Origin: JARRPM01 sp963792815
Lineage (GTDB): Bacteria; Pseudomonadota; Gammaproteobacteria; Pseudomonadales; Halieaceae
Direction: 5' to 3'
Assembly: GCA_963792815.1 (NCBI GenBank)
Contig: CAWBXR010000012.1
Coordinates: 1 to 64,000, forward strand
Length of the DNA: 64,000 nt
Part shown: piece after piece, positions 52,997 through 63,131 of the stretch
Layout: the number at the start of each line of letters is the position of its first letter
How positions within the stretch are numbered: position 1 is the stretch's first letter
Program-made: the position numbers and the translations under genes
The notes under the pieces: generated by a model
Seen by the model: the letters and a program-made list of their open reading frames with translations, nothing else
Databases searched by the model: none
What the model was told of the DNA's origin: nothing

Positions 52997-53407
52997 TCAG
53001 GCAGCCTTGCGCTTGCTGGTGTGCTTGTGGATCAGCTGGCGCAATACCCGCTCCGGCGGAATCTTGGTGACATGCGCATTGGCTCCCCGGGCCTGCCCCT
53101 TGGCGATATCAAAGATACCGTCGGAGGAAGACAGCATCACCACAGGCGTATTGCGGGTGTCTTCCGCATTGCGAATAAGCGTGCATGTCTGGTAGCCATC
53201 CAGCTCCGGCATGGTGATGTCGAGGAAGATGATGTCAGGCTTGAAGCGCCTGAGCATGCTCAGGGCCTTGTAGCCATCCTCCGCACACTCGACTTCACAG
53301 CCCATACCCTTGAGTGTGTGGGACATCATCATCCGGATGGTCTTGGCATCATCCACTATGGCGATTTTTACGCCAGAAATATCCAAATCTTCATGTTGAT
53401 CGTTCAT
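52997..53407 (-). CDS. pilG: PilG-like single-domain response regulator
   Basis: The 136-residue protein is a stand-alone receiver: VKIAIVDDAKTIRMMM, phosphoacceptor in PDIIFLDITMPELDGYQTC, VVMLSSSDGIFDIAKGQARGANAHVTK. The DGYQTCTLIRN and MLSS-x-DG-x-FD-x-AKG motifs are those of PilG rather than PilH. After the conserved Lys the usual P-F is replaced by I-P-P. The start at 53407 follows GAGGGCGACA; the frame is open to 53551. It is the first gene of the cluster and should act on the pilus extension motor via the Chp kinase. The 228 bases upstream hold no gene. Confidence 0.9.
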   Translation of the reverse strand: MNDQHEDLDISGVKIAIVDDAKTIRMMMSHTLKGMGCEVECAEDGYKALSMLRRFKPDIIFLDITMPELDGYQTCTLIRNAEDTRNTPVVMLSSSDGIFDIAKGQARGANAHVTKIPPERVLRQLIHKHTSKRKAA

Positions 53408-53635
53408 TGTCGCCCTCAACTTTCTATCCAGTCCTGTAATGCGCGGCACAACAGAGGTTGCAGGCACAGTATTCGCGTGAGCCCTCTGGCCCAGCAAGGA
53501 AAAACTGGACTTTTGTGGAGAAACTGACTTTTTCGCGACGGGACGGGGCAAATAGTGTGAACCAGTGCCGGTTCGGGGGAAAAGAGAGGGCGGATCGCGC
53601 CGCTCGAGGTTTTGCCGCGAGCGCCGGTCGTGGAT

Positions 53636-54256
53636 TTATTCCGCAGGAAACATGTAATTCCTGAACGGTTCCAGGTGGCCGGGCTGGAAATCCTGCAGTT
53701 CGTAGATATTGAATTTCTGCATCAGCGTCAGGCAGCGCTGGAACACCTTGTCCGCGTCGTAGGCCGAGGGCGGGATAGCGTATTCGGCGGTGAGCTGGGC
53801 AAAGATCATGGAAGCGATCTCGCGCCGGGTCTTGTCCTCGCGGTAGACACCGTGGCTGATGGGAGAAGACACAATCGGCGAGCCGTAGACCAGGAAGGCC
53901 TCCCAGCGTTTCGGGTCCTGGTTGTGCTCCAGTTGGCTGACGAGGAACCTGACCATGTTGTGCAGGTCCAGTCGCGAAGGCAGAACATCCTTCTGCAGCC
54001 AGTTGCGCACGTCCGACTCCCGCCAGCTGCTGTTGATCCCCATCACCCCGAGAACCCGGCCCTCGGTTTGCGCCGGTGCCACGCCGGCAAGATCCCACAG
54101 CATGTTCAGGCGGGCGGAGAAACCCAGGCACAAGGGCAGTTGGGTATCGGCGGTGGCCTGGTACTGCTGGGCATATTCCTGTACCGATTTCCTTTTACCC
54201 AGGGTGGCGCCGGACTCATCCCGCCCCCCCGCTTCCTGTTCCGTCTTCTCTGCCAT
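53636..54256 (-). CDS. Putative HTH protein, partner of the degenerate regulator
   Basis: The 206-residue protein starts at 54256 after GAGGTG. The middle (LGFSARLNMLWDLAGVAPAQ to RVLGVMGINSSWRESDVRNWL and DVLPSRLDLHNMVRFL) has the pattern of a repressor-type helix-turn-helix: an initial R-L-x-x-L-W, a second helix with GVxxxxxxxWL, then PSRxxLxxLVxFL. The C-terminal part is helical (REIASMIFAQLTAEYA, VFQRCLTLMQKFN). I do not recognise the family; the HTH assignment is by pattern only. It ends the operon begun by the large regulator, 16 bases downstream of its stop, and lies just upstream of pilG. Confidence 0.6.
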   Translation of the reverse strand: MAEKTEQEAGGRDESGATLGKRKSVQEYAQQYQATADTQLPLCLGFSARLNMLWDLAGVAPAQTEGRVLGVMGINSSWRESDVRNWLQKDVLPSRLDLHNMVRFLVSQLEHNQDPKRWEAFLVYGSPIVSSPISHGVYREDKTRREIASMIFAQLTAEYAIPPSAYDADKVFQRCLTLMQKFNIYELQDFQPGHLEPFRNYMFPAE

Positions 54257-54272
54257 GGCCTGGTTCACCTCT

Positions 54273-56840
54273 TTATTTGTTCTGCATGTCCTGCAATCGC
54301 TTTTGATAGGTCGGGACCGATACACCCATGATCCTGGCCCGCTCCGCCACGCTGATGCCTTCACACTGGCGCTGGACATGCGACAGAAGCAAGCGCTGAA
54401 CCATGTCCTGCGGCGGCTCTGCCATCGCCCCAGCCTCCCTGATCCACTGCCTGACCAGGCGGTGCGGCGTTTGCCACAGTGAACTGGAACTGCGTTCATG
54501 GTCCCTGGACAGCACTTTCGGCATCCAGCGCCCTATATTGCGCGGTTTGGTCTGGAGAAACTCCGCGGCGGCCCGCATATTGTCCCGGTAGCGCTCACAA
54601 ACGGCCAGGATGACCTCGTCATCCAGCCAGGAACCCAGCGGCTTGATCGCCTCCAGTTCCAACAGGCTGTGGAGAGCCTCCCCCAGGGCGACGCTGAGCT
54701 CTTCCACTGTCGTCGGTGTGTACGCATCCTCCTCTTCGGGCGGGTCCACCAGTGCCTGCAGGAAGGCCCGCTTCACGGGCGGCCCCGAGCGACCGGCGGG
54801 TGACAAACCCTTGAACAATCCCAGGTCGACGGGCGTTACCCACTCCTTTTCGGTTTTGTCCAGCGCGTTGACGATGCATTCGCGCATCTCACTGATATTA
54901 CCGGGCCACTCATGCTGCAGCATGGCCTGCTCCGCATCAGGCGTAAAGCCGGACAGTTTCCGATCACGGCGAACCGCTTCCTGTGCCAGGATCTTGTGCG
55001 CCCAGCGCAGCACGGCGCGCTTGCGATCTTTTATGGGGGGTACGCGAATCGGGTAAGCGGCAAAGACACTGGCGAGCCGGTCGTTCAAGCCTCCGAAACG
55101 GACCAGGTGCTCCAGGCTGTCCGGGAACAGGGCAATTATCCTGGCGGTGGGCAGATACCGGGGTGGACTGGTGTCTGCCAGGATACGGGTACTGATTTGC
55201 CGGGCGAGCTTCAGCTGGGCATCGGGATTCATCAGGTGCGGCGATTTGAATACCAGGGTCTTGCCCCCGGATCGCTCGAGTTCCCTGGCAATCCGGTTGA
55301 GCGCGTCCTTGCGGCCGCGAAACTCCCTGCAATCGATAGCCACCAGCTTTTCCGGCGCCGCGCCCGATTCCTGGTGTATCACCTTGGCGACATAGAGCTT
55401 ACCGGTGCCCCGCGGCCCAATGACTGCCACCGGCACGTCCAGCCTGGACAGGAATACGGCCTGGTCGATAGCGCCTTCCATATTATCCCCGACATAGCCG
55501 TCTATCTGGTCTTCCAGGGGGCGGGGCGCGGGAGCCTGGGGCTGGGACGGTGCCTGTTTCGCCTGTCGCCAATCCGCCAGGCGGGAGATCTCCACGGCAA
55601 GATGGTGCAGGGCTGCCGCGTCGGGGCAGAAACGCCCCGCGCCCGCCTCGGTGGGCTCTGCATAGTGCAGCACCATATAGCCAAGTACCCGCTCATACAG
55701 CCTGAAAGGAAATGCCTCGGCAGCGGACTTTCCGCTGCCGATACGACCTGACCCGGCCAGCTGCCCGGTGTCCAGTTTACGAACCAGCTGGCGCAGCGGG
55801 CGCGGCAGCTGCTTTTCAGCGAGAGCGTTAATGCCTTCCCCCGAGCATCCGGCGCCCTGGACGAAATCGTAATCGTCGTCAAAGCGCCGGCGATAAATCG
55901 CCGCGCAGGAAACCCCCGGCTGCCCCAGGGTGATGGCGAGGACTTCCCGGAGATAGTCCTCACCGTGTTGGGGGTCGGCCGCTACTGCCGCAAGCTGCGC
56001 GAGAAAGCCGCGGGACGTCCCGGGGTCGGTCAATTGCGCGAATATACCGTCTGCACCGACAGCACTCGTGCGAAGAAGTAGCTCGTCGCCCTGGTCGGCC
56101 GTGGCTACAAGTTCACCAACCGTCAGGCGCTGCAGCCTGAGCAGGGCATTGTTTGCCGCATTGAGCGCCGCCAGCGGGCTCTGGTCACTGCTGCACTGGG
56201 CTAGCCCTATACGAACCCGCGCCCCGTCGAGCAGCGGCGCCAGGTGGGACAGCAACGCCCTGCTGATATCCTGGCCCTGTTCGATCGTGACATCCCGCAG
56301 TGCCAGCGGAATCGCAGTGCCCACGGGCATACCCACGTCGCCTTTTCCCGGCACTATCTGCTGCAGGCCAAAGCGGACATCGATCATACGCCTGGCGATA
56401 TCATTGTCATCGCCGCTTCGCTCAGGCCCACCTGGATCCACAGCCAGGACCGCCACCACGTCGCCGGTTTGTATCGGCGTGGCAAACAGGGGATCTTCAC
56501 TGCCGGCAAGCCTGAACAATAACAACACGACCACTTCGCGGCCCTGGTATTGCTGCACAAAAAGGTAACCGCCGGCGACCATTTCCCCGATACCCGGGGG
56601 GCTTAGCAAGATCGGTGACAGCGCGCTGCGGGATCCACTGCGGATGGCTTGCGCCAGTGGCTGTTCCTCACTCCGGGGCAGGCCCAGCGCTGCCCACCAG
56701 TGCTGGCCCGACAAGGCGCCCGACGCCCTGCCGAGCATCGCCGCCGCCGCGGAATTGCAGAAGCAGATCTTGCCGCTGTCGCGGTCAACATAGAGCACTG
56801 CTGCTCCGGGCATATCCGCAGTGTGATTGCTGTCAGTCAT
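54273..56840 (-). CDS. Degenerate sigma-54-activator-like regulator with PAS and Fis-type HTH
   Basis: The 855-residue protein has a PAS-like start (AAVLYVDRDSGKICFCNSAAAAML), a long sensory region with a GAF-like part near 290-430, an AAA+ domain near 460-690 and a Fis-type HTH at the end (ISVAERARIMGVSVPTYQKRLQ). The AAA+ part has Walker A (IGPRGTGKLYVAK, about 475) and the WPGNISEMRECIVNAL helix of sigma-54 activators, but no GAFTGA loop, and Walker B is VFKSPHL without Asp-Glu. So it should neither contact sigma-54 nor hydrolyse ATP normally. TyrR-like non-sigma-54 members are a precedent. It is divergent from ptsP. Confidence 0.8.
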   Translation of the reverse strand: MTDSNHTADMPGAAVLYVDRDSGKICFCNSAAAAMLGRASGALSGQHWWAALGLPRSEEQPLAQAIRSGSRSALSPILLSPPGIGEMVAGGYLFVQQYQGREVVVLLLFRLAGSEDPLFATPIQTGDVVAVLAVDPGGPERSGDDNDIARRMIDVRFGLQQIVPGKGDVGMPVGTAIPLALRDVTIEQGQDISRALLSHLAPLLDGARVRIGLAQCSSDQSPLAALNAANNALLRLQRLTVGELVATADQGDELLLRTSAVGADGIFAQLTDPGTSRGFLAQLAAVAADPQHGEDYLREVLAITLGQPGVSCAAIYRRRFDDDYDFVQGAGCSGEGINALAEKQLPRPLRQLVRKLDTGQLAGSGRIGSGKSAAEAFPFRLYERVLGYMVLHYAEPTEAGAGRFCPDAAALHHLAVEISRLADWRQAKQAPSQPQAPAPRPLEDQIDGYVGDNMEGAIDQAVFLSRLDVPVAVIGPRGTGKLYVAKVIHQESGAAPEKLVAIDCREFRGRKDALNRIARELERSGGKTLVFKSPHLMNPDAQLKLARQISTRILADTSPPRYLPTARIIALFPDSLEHLVRFGGLNDRLASVFAAYPIRVPPIKDRKRAVLRWAHKILAQEAVRRDRKLSGFTPDAEQAMLQHEWPGNISEMRECIVNALDKTEKEWVTPVDLGLFKGLSPAGRSGPPVKRAFLQALVDPPEEEDAYTPTTVEELSVALGEALHSLLELEAIKPLGSWLDDEVILAVCERYRDNMRAAAEFLQTKPRNIGRWMPKVLSRDHERSSSSLWQTPHRLVRQWIREAGAMAEPPQDMVQRLLLSHVQRQCEGISVAERARIMGVSVPTYQKRLQDMQNK

Positions 56841-56923
56841 AGGTTCCGCTGGCGATCCCGCAGCGCGGATTTGTCGCGCAGGCCGCTGGCCAGCCCGGTT
56901 TCGTCAGCGTTGCCAAATTTCCC

Positions 56924-56952
56924 TTGTGCTTTATTCGCAATAATCATATATA
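56924..56952 (+). promoter_or_regulatory. Sigma-70-type promoter of ptsP
   Basis: TTGTGC (56924-56929) and TATATA (56947-56952) are 17 bases apart, a near-consensus pair, about 85 bases before the ptsP start on the same strand. It lies in the divergent region shared with the large regulator gene. Confidence 0.6.
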
Positions 56953-57036
56953 AGCTTCTTCTGCGGCAATCCCCGCCATGTCACCATCGCCGGCAATTGT
57001 ACCGCAACAAAGCAGGATTCGTTCACAGCCATCGAA

Positions 57037-59301
57037 ATGACAAATGTTATCCATCAGTTAGCCCGCATCGTGCAAACGGTAGCTCTGGCAGAGCAACCGA
57101 TCGACCAGGTAAACCTGGTCGTGGAATCGATCAGTACCGGCATGGCGGTGGATGTATGCAGTCTCTACCTGGCCAATTCCCGGGGAGAGATGCTGCTGCT
57201 TGCCTCCCACGGACTGGCTGCTGGAGCAGTCCGCACAGTCAGGATTCCCCCCGGCAGAGGCCTCGTCGGGCTGGTGGCGAGCAGTCGCCATCCGGTCAAC
57301 CTGGCCGACGCCGAATCGCACCCTGCTTTTTACTACATAGCCGAGACCGAGGAGGAACGTTTCCACGGTTTCTGTGGGGTGCCGCTGGTCCATACCGGCA
57401 AGGTAATAGGCGTACTTGTTGTACAGGGGCGGGAGATCCGCCAGTTCAGCGAGGAAGAACAGGGTTTCCTGGTCACCCTTGCTGCCCATCTCGCACTGCT
57501 GTTGGCTAACAGCCCGCTGGCCCAGGATGACATGGACGAGCGCAATGGCCGCGTTTCCGGCATTTCGGGGGCGCCGGGCATCGGTATTGGCACGAGCCGG
57601 CTGTGTGATCACGGCGAACTGTACGCGGTTGCCAACGCCCCCTGCAAGGACGTGGCCGAGGCCCTGCGCGAATGGCATGACCTGCTGGTGGCGGTTCGCA
57701 GCGAAATAGAGCAGGAGCAACAGTCCATCGCGGGTGAACTGTCCGACAGTGTCGCCGGCATATTCTCCGCCTACACCATGCTGTTGGCCGACCCCGTATT
57801 CCTCGGGCATGTCGAGAAAGGCATTATGGAGGGGAACTGGCTGCCTGGCGCCATACGCCAGGCGATTCAGCACTTTGCCGAATTGTTCAGGGCGATGGAT
57901 GACCCCTACCTGCAGGCCAGGCACGAGGATATCCACCATATAGGCAACAAGCTTTACAACAGCTGGCGCGGCAAGCGCGCGCCGGCGATGCCCCTGGACG
58001 GTCGGGTTGTCCTGGTAGGCGCCCAGATCAGCGTATCGGAGATAGCCGCGGTGCCCACGGGGATGCTGGAGGCCATCGTCTGTTTCGAGGGGTCGAGCTT
58101 GTCCCATACCGCGGTACTGGCCAACGCCCTGGGCGTACCCGCGGTCATGGGTACCGGTGTTATCCGCAACCTCACAAACGACTGCCTGCTGATCGTCGAC
58201 GGCAACAGCGGCCAGGTCATGCTCAACCCGGGGGAATCACTGCTGGCGGAATACCGCAAGCTGGAGGACGACCAGCGTTTCCTGATAAAGCAGCTGGAAC
58301 AAATACGCGACTTGCCGGCGGTGACCACCGACGGCGCCGAGCTCACGCTCTATACCAATACCGGTTTGCTGGCGGACATCTCACCCGGGCTACTGAACGG
58401 GGCCCAGGGTGTCGGCCTGTACCGCACTGAAATTCCGTTCATGATTCGCACCAGCTTTCCCTCTGAGGAGGAGCAGGTCTCAGTCTATCGCCAGGTTTTG
58501 CTTGCCTATAGCGGCAAGCCGGTCCACATGCGCACCCTCGACATCGGCGGGGACAAGCAGCTACCTTACTTTCCGGTTGAAAACGAGGACAACCCCGCCC
58601 TCGGCTGGCGCGGCATTCGCTTCACCCTGGACAACAGCCAGTTACTCATGACCCAGGTCAGGGCGATGATCCGTGCCGCCCAGGGGCTGGACAACCTGCG
58701 CATACTGCTTCCAATGGTGAGCTCCACCAGCGAAATCGACGACTTTTGCACCCTGCTGGATGATGCCATCGCACAGCTGGAGGCAGAGGGGCATACAGTG
58801 CTACGGCCTGCCCTGGGAGTGATGATCGAAGTGCCCGCGGCCATTTCGCAAATTCCGTTTTGGGCTGACAAGATCGACTTCATCTCGATCGGTTCAAATG
58901 ACCTGAGCCAGTACCTGTTGGCACTTGATCGCAATAATCCGAGAGTGGCTGCCCGTTACGACCACGTGCACCCGGCAGTGCTGCTTGAGATACGCCGTAT
59001 TTTGCAAACTGCCGCCAAATACAACATACCCGTCAGTCTCTGCGGTGAAATGGCCTCTGACCCGGTAGCGGTGGTGTTGCTGATCGGCCTGGGCCTGCGC
59101 ACCCTCAGCATGAGCGCCACTAAAATCCCTCGTATCAAGTGGCTGATTCGCAGCCTGCAACTTGGAGAAGCCCAGCGACTGAGCCGGGATGCGCTGGAGT
59201 GCGGCTACCACAGGGACATTCGCAGCCGGGTAGAAGACGCGCTGCGAGCCGCGGGCTTGCAGGAACTGTTCAGCCGCACCACTGCCACCAGGCCCGCCTG
59301 A
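57037..59301 (+). CDS. ptsP: PEP-protein phosphotransferase PtsP (EI-Ntr)
   Basis: The 754-residue protein has an N-terminal GAF domain (about 15-165) and the EI phosphotransferase: the phospho-His swivel domain with H357 in GSSLSHTAVLANALGVPAV, VGLYRTEIPFM, MRTLDIGGDKQLPYF, the LGWRGIRF motif and DFISIGSNDLSQYLLALDR with SLCGEMASDP at the end. It passes phosphate from PEP to NPr in the nitrogen PTS. In other proteobacteria it is often next to nudH; here it follows the regulator operon divergently. The GAF domain may sense glutamine or 2-oxoglutarate. Confidence 0.96.
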   Translation: MTNVIHQLARIVQTVALAEQPIDQVNLVVESISTGMAVDVCSLYLANSRGEMLLLASHGLAAGAVRTVRIPPGRGLVGLVASSRHPVNLADAESHPAFYYIAETEEERFHGFCGVPLVHTGKVIGVLVVQGREIRQFSEEEQGFLVTLAAHLALLLANSPLAQDDMDERNGRVSGISGAPGIGIGTSRLCDHGELYAVANAPCKDVAEALREWHDLLVAVRSEIEQEQQSIAGELSDSVAGIFSAYTMLLADPVFLGHVEKGIMEGNWLPGAIRQAIQHFAELFRAMDDPYLQARHEDIHHIGNKLYNSWRGKRAPAMPLDGRVVLVGAQISVSEIAAVPTGMLEAIVCFEGSSLSHTAVLANALGVPAVMGTGVIRNLTNDCLLIVDGNSGQVMLNPGESLLAEYRKLEDDQRFLIKQLEQIRDLPAVTTDGAELTLYTNTGLLADISPGLLNGAQGVGLYRTEIPFMIRTSFPSEEEQVSVYRQVLLAYSGKPVHMRTLDIGGDKQLPYFPVENEDNPALGWRGIRFTLDNSQLLMTQVRAMIRAAQGLDNLRILLPMVSSTSEIDDFCTLLDDAIAQLEAEGHTVLRPALGVMIEVPAAISQIPFWADKIDFISIGSNDLSQYLLALDRNNPRVAARYDHVHPAVLLEIRRILQTAAKYNIPVSLCGEMASDPVAVVLLIGLGLRTLSMSATKIPRIKWLIRSLQLGEAQRLSRDALECGYHRDIRSRVEDALRAAGLQELFSRTTATRPA

Positions 59302-59341
59302 TGATGGTCACGCCCGGGGGCACAATGCCCGGTAGCCGCAA

Positions 59342-60781
59342 GTGACACAGGCAACTGTTATCACCATTGTCCACCTGCTGCTGGTTATCGCAGTGTCTTG
59401 CCGCGTCCTGCTGCGACCCTACCGGCAGCCCGCCGCGCGCATAGCCTGGATCGTTGTCGTCCTGTCGCTACCCTTTGTCGGGATCGCCGCATACCTGCTG
59501 TTTGGCGAGGTCAGCATCGGGCGCAAGCGTATCGCCCGGATGAAACAGGTGGTGACGAGCCTGGAGACGGCAATGTCGGGAAAGCCGGGACACCAGCCAT
59601 TTGTGGCGGCGGGGCCGGAACACTATCAACACCTGTTCCGGGTGGGCCATTCCATCACCGGGCTGAACCCGACCAGCGGCAATTCAGGCGCGCTGATGCA
59701 CGACTCCAACAGTACGATCGACTCGATGATCGCAGACATCGATGCCGCAAACTCTCATGTTCACCTGCTGTTCTACATTTGGCTGCCGGATAACAATGGC
59801 TGCAGGATCGCAGCGGCGTTGATGCGCGCCGCGTCACGCGGGGTTACTGTCAGGGCAATGGCCGACGACCTTGGCTCAAGGCTGCTGATCAGGTCGAAAC
59901 ACTGGCGCGCCATGCGCGACAGCGGCGTGCGACTGGCGGTCGCCCTGCCCGTGGGTAACCCGCTGTTAAGACCTTTCGCGGGCCGCATCGACTTACGCAA
60001 TCACCGTAAAATACTGGTTATCGACGGGCGTATCACCTATTGCGGCAGCCAGAACTGCGCCGACCCGGAATTCCGTGTCAAAGCCGCCTATGCCCCCTGG
60101 GTGGACATCATGATGCGGTTTCAGGGCCCGGTAGTGCAGCAGAACCAGTACCTGTTTGCCTGCGACTGGATGAGCCATGTCAAAGAGGACATTACCGATC
60201 TCCTGCAACACCCGGCGCCTGCCCCGGGCAATGGTTTTGTCGCGCAGGTTATCGGTACCGGTCCCACTGTCCGCTTCTCCGCGATGCCGGAGATGTTTGA
60301 GTCGGTGATGAATACTGCCCGTAGGGAAATGACCATATCGACGCCCTATTTTGTCCCCAACGAATCGATGCTGGAGACACTTTGCGCCACCGCTTATCGA
60401 GGCGTTAAAACCACTATCATCTTCCCCGCAAGAAATGACTCCTGGATCGTGGGCGCCGCCAGCCGTAGTTATTACGCCGCGCTGCTTGAAGCAGGAGTCA
60501 CTATTTTCGAGTATGTGGGCGGATTGCTGCACGCAAAGACACTGACAGTCGACGCCGAGGTGGCGCTCATTGGATCGGCCAACATGGATCGGCGCAGCTT
60601 CGATCTCAATTATGAAAACAACATCCTGCTCCTCGACCGCGAGCTGACTGCGGACCTGTACCAGAGGCAACAGCTCTACCTTGGATCGGCGAGGCAGGTT
60701 ACTGCCCTGGATATCGCCAGCTGGAGTGTGCCCCGCCGCCTGTGGAACAACACGGTGGCCATACTGGGCCCGGTACTTTGA
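59342..60781 (+). CDS. cls: Cardiolipin synthase, GTG start
   Basis: The 479-residue protein has two N-terminal membrane helices (about 4-22 and 33-53) and two phospholipase D motifs: H221-x-K223-x4-D228 (NHRKILVIDG) and H397-x-K399-x4-D404 (LHAKTLTVDAE), each followed by the G-S-x-N elements GSQNC and GSANMDRRSF. It joins two phosphatidylglycerols or related lipids to cardiolipin at the inner membrane. GTG at 59342 is the first good start; upstream GTAGCCGCAA is a weak ribosome site. It is 40 bases after ptsP and convergent with cti. Confidence 0.95.
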   Translation: MTQATVITIVHLLLVIAVSCRVLLRPYRQPAARIAWIVVVLSLPFVGIAAYLLFGEVSIGRKRIARMKQVVTSLETAMSGKPGHQPFVAAGPEHYQHLFRVGHSITGLNPTSGNSGALMHDSNSTIDSMIADIDAANSHVHLLFYIWLPDNNGCRIAAALMRAASRGVTVRAMADDLGSRLLIRSKHWRAMRDSGVRLAVALPVGNPLLRPFAGRIDLRNHRKILVIDGRITYCGSQNCADPEFRVKAAYAPWVDIMMRFQGPVVQQNQYLFACDWMSHVKEDITDLLQHPAPAPGNGFVAQVIGTGPTVRFSAMPEMFESVMNTARREMTISTPYFVPNESMLETLCATAYRGVKTTIIFPARNDSWIVGAASRSYYAALLEAGVTIFEYVGGLLHAKTLTVDAEVALIGSANMDRRSFDLNYENNILLLDRELTADLYQRQQLYLGSARQVTALDIASWSVPRRLWNNTVAILGPVL

Positions 60782-60833
60782 GCTGCCGACAGGGTCTCCC
60801 CTTCACGGTTTCATAGTCAGGCCTATTGAACGG

Positions 60834-63087
60834 CTAGCGGTTCTCGTAGCGGTTGAGGTCGAACAGGCCGGCGGAAGTCGGCTCGATCTGCCGGTAGTGT
60901 TCGAGCAGTGTATCGCTGAGCTGCCAGAAATCCGGGGAGGTCCGTCGCACGCCGTAAGCGGTGACGAGACTGGCGTAGTCCTGCTCGTCCTGCATCGATT
61001 CGACCAGCGCGACAAAATTGCCGATTTCGCTTTCGGGCAGCTGGAAGAATATATTCGGGTAGGATCCGATAAAGCCTTTTACGACGGTCAGGTAGTCTTC
61101 CACCGGCAGCCGCCGCGCCTCCTCGCGAAACAGCTGGGTATTATTGAGATAGGCGCTGTTGTGAATAATCGTATAGACGCTATCGCCGCCTGCTCCGCCG
61201 ATGACATGCACAAAAGCCACCTCGGGCATCAGGCTGAAGCTCTTTCCGGTCAGCCGCTGCATCTGCGCAAAACGGTCATCCAGGGGCTGGTAACGGTGCG
61301 CTGAGGCGCGCGGCAGCCTGCCTTCCAGCTGGCTGAAAAATTCCTTCTTGGGGTCGTCGGTGTGGTACTCGATCCGGCTGTCATCGTAGATGAAGGCCTT
61401 GCGACCCAGCACATACTCCTTCACATCCGGGCTGGCTTCGCGATACCAGAAATCCCGCAGTTCCACCCGCTTGCCTTCCGGCATGAACACCAGGAAATTG
61501 AACTCCCCCTCCATGCGCAGGAAGTCCATATAACGGCGGGTTTCCAACTGATGGGCCACATTGCCGTATACATCGAACCCGGCCACCAGCAGGTAATGAA
61601 TACGCTCCAGCAGGGAGTAGCCTATAACCCAGGCAGTCTTGGGCACCTGGCCCACCAGACCCTTGACCACAGAGGCGCTGTCGTTGTGCCTGAATATCGT
61701 CAGGGCTGCGTTGTCATTGTGACCGTCGCCATCCCAGATAAGGTCGAGGTTGAGGGGCAGCTGGTCTTTTTGCGCCTTCCCCTCGAGCATCCGCGACTTC
61801 GCTTTGAGGAGTTTTCGTTGGCCCTTGGCGTACTGGCGCCATTCAACCAGGGCGCTGACCAGGCCACTATTGCCGGCAGGCAGGCGCATGTTATCGCTTT
61901 CGCGGGCGAGAAACTCGGCATCCTGGTCCGGGTCTATAAGGTTGGGGTCGGTAAATATTACCCAGAAATGGTCTTCGATCACATTGAGCGCAACCTGGCC
62001 GCGACATACAGGGCCTTTGATATAACCCATGATCGTGAACTGGGCCTCATCGAGCATGAATTCATAGCGGGACTGGACAGGCAACTCCCGGAAGGCGACA
62101 AAGGGGTTGGAGGCCACCTCCGGTTTATAGCCTGGCAGCCGGGTGACCGTATACTGGGCTTGCAGGAACAGCTCTCGCCAGCGCTCCATCCGCGCGTCGT
62201 TGAGTGCGTAGGGCATATGGCGCTTGTCCAGAATGCTGCTCCGGACGGGTTGCAGGCGATAGAAGAACTCCCCTTTTCCAGGTGAGTCATAGGGCCGGCG
62301 CGTGGCAATAATGTCTATGGGTTCACCTGGCGGAGTGCGAGACCGTACCAGGCTGTAAAACGCGCTTTCTTGCGGGAGATCTGAAAAATAGAGGTCACCC
62401 AGGAACAGGTGCTCATAAATATAGCGCGATGCCAGTTTCTGCTTCAGGCTCGAGCCGTTAAAAAATGTCTCCCAGCGCTCAATGCTCGCCTGCTCCTGCG
62501 GACCCGGGGTCGGCCGCGGCACACCGACGGCACCACTGGCCAACCAATCAGCCAGTTCCCTGTGCTGTTGTTCCGACAGGCCCGGAAAACCATAGGGCAT
62601 TCCCCACAGGGGGTAGTCTGCGGCAAACTTGTCGAATTCTTCCGGTTTTGGACACTGCTGGTTCCGGTCGAGCTTGAGATCGAAGCTCTCGGGAAGAATG
62701 TCGCCCGGCGGCAAAGGCTGCTGCTGCTTCAACTCCAGCATCCTGTATGTCACGCCCTGCTCAGGCTGGCTTTTGTTCAATACGGAATAAAAGCCTTTTT
62801 CCCGCCACTGCTCAGTCGTGTGCGCGTCCTCAAACAGCCGTGTCAGCTTGGCTGTCAACAGGCGCGTGCCGTCATATACCTTCTCTTTGCTGGCTCCGCG
62901 CTCAAGACCCTTCCAGGCATCGAGTTTCAACTGGCAGGGCGCGTCGTAGCAGCCATGGCAGACCATGCAGCGCTGTTCCAGCGTGGCCTTGATCTGTGGC
63001 GGGTAATCCGTGTCGGCAGCGGCGGCTGACGCAAACGGAAAAGCAAAAGCTGAGGCTGAGCGCCTTCAGAAACCGGGAAATGAGCAT
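60834..63087 (-). CDS. cti: Fatty acid cis/trans isomerase (Cti) with a frameshift after the signal peptide
   Basis: The periplasmic haem protein isomerises unsaturated membrane lipids to the trans form under stress. The main frame (60834-62966) holds the Cti body. Its first ATG falls inside the haem motif, which reads C-M-V-C-H-G-C-Y-D-A-P-C when the upstream codons are included, so the gene must start earlier. ATG at 63087 opens MLISRFLKALSLSFCFSVCV, a good signal peptide, in another frame. Removing one C in AGCCGCC near 63020 would join it to SAAAADTDYPPQIKATLEQRC. Motifs WEHLF-type (RYIYEHLFLGDLYF) and NFLVFMPEGKRVELRDFWYR support the call. The frameshift may be real or an error. Confidence 0.88.
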
Positions 63088-63131
63088 GGCGGCCATTCTG
63101 GCGGTCGCGAAGTCACAAGGCAAGCGCTGCC

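Noticed and set aside
53408..53635. Coding in the gap between pilG and the HTH-like gene
   Set aside because: The frames there are unrelated extensions of neighbours on both strands with no start or domain.
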